A DNA stretch of 64,000 nt from Cunninghamia lanceolata (lineage: Eukaryota > Streptophyta > Pinopsida > Cupressales > Cupressaceae). Below, in pieces: positions 61,995 through 64,000 of the stretch. The notes beneath the pieces were generated by a model. The model was not told the origin of the DNA, did no database searches, and saw nothing but the letters and a program-made list of their open reading frames with translations. The DNA lies in the NCBI GenBank assembly GCA_027924645.1, contig BSBN01000047.1, positions 558,001-622,000 of the forward strand, written 5' to 3'. How positions within the stretch are numbered: the stretch's first letter is position 1; each line of letters starts with the position of its first letter. The translations under genes and the position numbers were made by a program.

Positions 61995-64000
61995 CCAAGT
62001 CTAGATGTAAATGTGTTTTGTGTCATGTTTTGACCCTCTTTTCCTAGCCTATGTTGTTCTTCTCCCCTATGTTGTCTTAAGCCTTGTTTAGCCTTTCTAA
62101 GTGATATTTTATGTTTAATTGTTAAGTCTTCCAAGTATGTTCTAACCTTTATTTTATGTTTCTCTATGTTTTTTACCCCTTTACCCCTTTGTTTACTCTT
62201 ACTTTATCATTACTTTATCATCCCTAGGCTTGTTATGTGTGTGAACCCCAACTTTCCCTTCCTTAAAGCATATCTAAATGAGAAAAGTCTCCACTTGTAC
62301 ACCTATCCCTAGATGGCTAGCTTGCAACTCAATGTCCCCTAGAAAATTAAGCTCAAAATTTATTCAAGAGCATTGCCCACAACTCGACACCCAATAGGTC
62401 AACCAAGTCTTTTCATCCTATCGCTAAATCCTTCAAATTAGGTTCTCATTAATTGCAATACCTATCCACCGACTACATTTCCATCCACAAAATCCCTTAG
62501 CAATTCTATAAAAAGGCTTGACTTTATCCTAATTTTAACATAGTAAAAGTAATTTTTTGTATTTCTCATAAAGGTTTTCTATTTTTAACTTGAGCGTAAT
62601 ATTGTTGCATTAGTTCAAAAATTTGTAGAGTTAGATTTCAACTCCAACTTGTAGAATATTTTTATCTTGCTCAAATAATTTGACCCGCTTGCATTCTTCA
62701 TAACAAGGTCCTAATTTTTCAAGGTTTAAAGAATGGTATGAATTTCTTTTAACGAGTTTTATATGAAAAGGTGAAAGGTCAAAGTTGTGTCCCACTTTTA
62801 TATAAAGGAAATAGCCAAAACTAATATAAATTTTTAACTTGAATCACTAGAAAGTGACATGTTTTAAATTTTGAAATGTAAAGTAATGAAATATAGATTT
62901 TTTAGTGTATTTTATGTTTGTTTTTTTTTTAAAAAAAAATTATTTAAATTTTAGTTTTTTATATAATTGACACTATAATTTAGTTGTAGAAAAAATGTTG
63001 AAAAATGATGTTAAGTAGGACATCACTTTTTATATAGTAAATTTTATTTTTTCCTTCAAATTTTGTTTACATTTATAACTTGAAACTTCAATGCATGGAT
63101 TAATCTTTTCTCATTTTGATAAATATATCTTTTTAAATAAATCTTAAGATTTATGTGACTGAAAACACAATTGTTTCAATAGTACACAACTTCTTGTTTT
63201 AACTATTTATCTAAAATAAAAAAAATTCGACATAGAATCTCTCCTTTAGTGCATGATTTTTTAATTTTAAACAACCTTTAGTATTTTTCTTGAGAAGACA
63301 ATCAACCTTATATTTTTGTGTTAATGACCTATCTTGAGTAAAAATTAAAAAGAATATAAATACTAATTAAAATATTTAAAAATTTATATTTTTAAAAGTT
63401 ACACCTATAGATCTACAAAAGGGTATTTTTATTTTTATTTTTAAATGTTATTATGTGAGTAGTTGTGAGAACATTAAGCTTTTCAAATAATTTTATTTTT
63501 TTCATAAATTAGCTCTAAGTGATGTTGCATATGTATCTAGTGGAAATTTCTAGCTAAGAAAGTTGTGTCTCAAATATAATATAGCTATAATGAATTCATT
63601 TAAAATATATGTTTGACTAAAATTAACTTTTAATTAAAAAAGCAAAAATTTATGTGTTGATAAGTTAGCTTGAATTGGGATATAGATTTGAACTTTTACC
63701 TCAAAATGAGCTTATTTTTTTGAAGCATTATAGGGAACCCTTCTTCATTTATCCCACCACCCTTCCAATCTATTAACCTTCCTTTTTCATTCCATTTGAT
63801 CTCATTTTTTTAACCCAAACCTCTCCCCCTAGCTAGTTTGCATCCTTTGTTGAAGTTGATAATTAACTCATAACACCAAGATCACCTACAAAACCTAAGA
63901 TTTACCTTCCACAAGAGAAAAAAGCAAAGAGACATAATTTGCACAATATTGGATGAATTAATGAAAATGGATTGAGAATTGCATGTGACAACTTGCTTTT
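61995..64000. other. AT-rich flank, no recognisable feature
   Basis: Long A and T runs, no long open frame, no repeat pair and no RNA gene visible to the right edge. Confidence 0.5.

Overview
This is a 64-kb stretch of plant nuclear DNA made almost entirely of nested, decayed transposable elements. No intact single-copy gene is visible. The low GC content, Ty3/gypsy and Ty1/copia elements with plant-style tRNA-Met primer sites, a CACTA (En/Spm) transposon, LRR and PPR gene debris, and heavy C-to-T decay of old copies suggest a land plant with a large, slowly purged genome. A gymnosperm is my best guess, but it is an inference.

Left half. The window opens with the 3' end of a broken LRR receptor-like protein gene (1-615). 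A 1.8-kb poly(A)-type retroposon encoding a LINE ORF1-like protein (DUF4283 plus CCHC knuckle, minus strand) follows. It is split into 2345-3456 and 39199-39917 and flanked by an 18-bp target duplication. The splitter is a 35.7-kb CACTA transposon at 3457-39195, with 12-bp CACTA termini and a GAG target duplication. Removing it and one GAG restores the retroposon reading frame exactly.

Inside the CACTA element, the left end holds subterminal repeats, then telomere-like TTTAGGG and GA-rich arrays with a perfect (CT)93. The minus strand carries a multi-exon transposase (Transposase_21, DUF4218 and DUF4216 regions) at 8994-13425. Directly upstream on the same strand is a gene for a SET-domain, histone-methyltransferase-like protein at 13659-15245. 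This unexpected cargo is the most interesting item in the window. The plus strand carries a second, TNPA-like gene. It is split by a Ty3/gypsy chromovirus-like element with 3.1-kb LTRs (19847-31252, TSD GACTT). Further right are a gag relic, a captured PPR fragment, an acidic terminal exon, and a 12-bp minisatellite that encodes (EAKL)n, next to the right terminus.

Right half. After a copia-type LTR relic (about 40197-41260) comes a non-autonomous LTR retrotransposon (42027-61994) with 1.66-kb LTRs. It has no recognisable RT or integrase, only an unfamiliar acidic/basic ORF. A Ty1/copia element (copia-1, 47143-59762, TSD AAAAG) is inserted in that ORF. A second copia element (copia-2, 52784-59082, TSD AGAGC) is inserted in the 3' LTR of copia-1. 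The last 2 kb are AT-rich with nothing recognisable.

Relative order of insertions follows from the nesting: retroposon, then CACTA, then gypsy on the left; non-autonomous LTR element, then copia-1, then copia-2 on the right.
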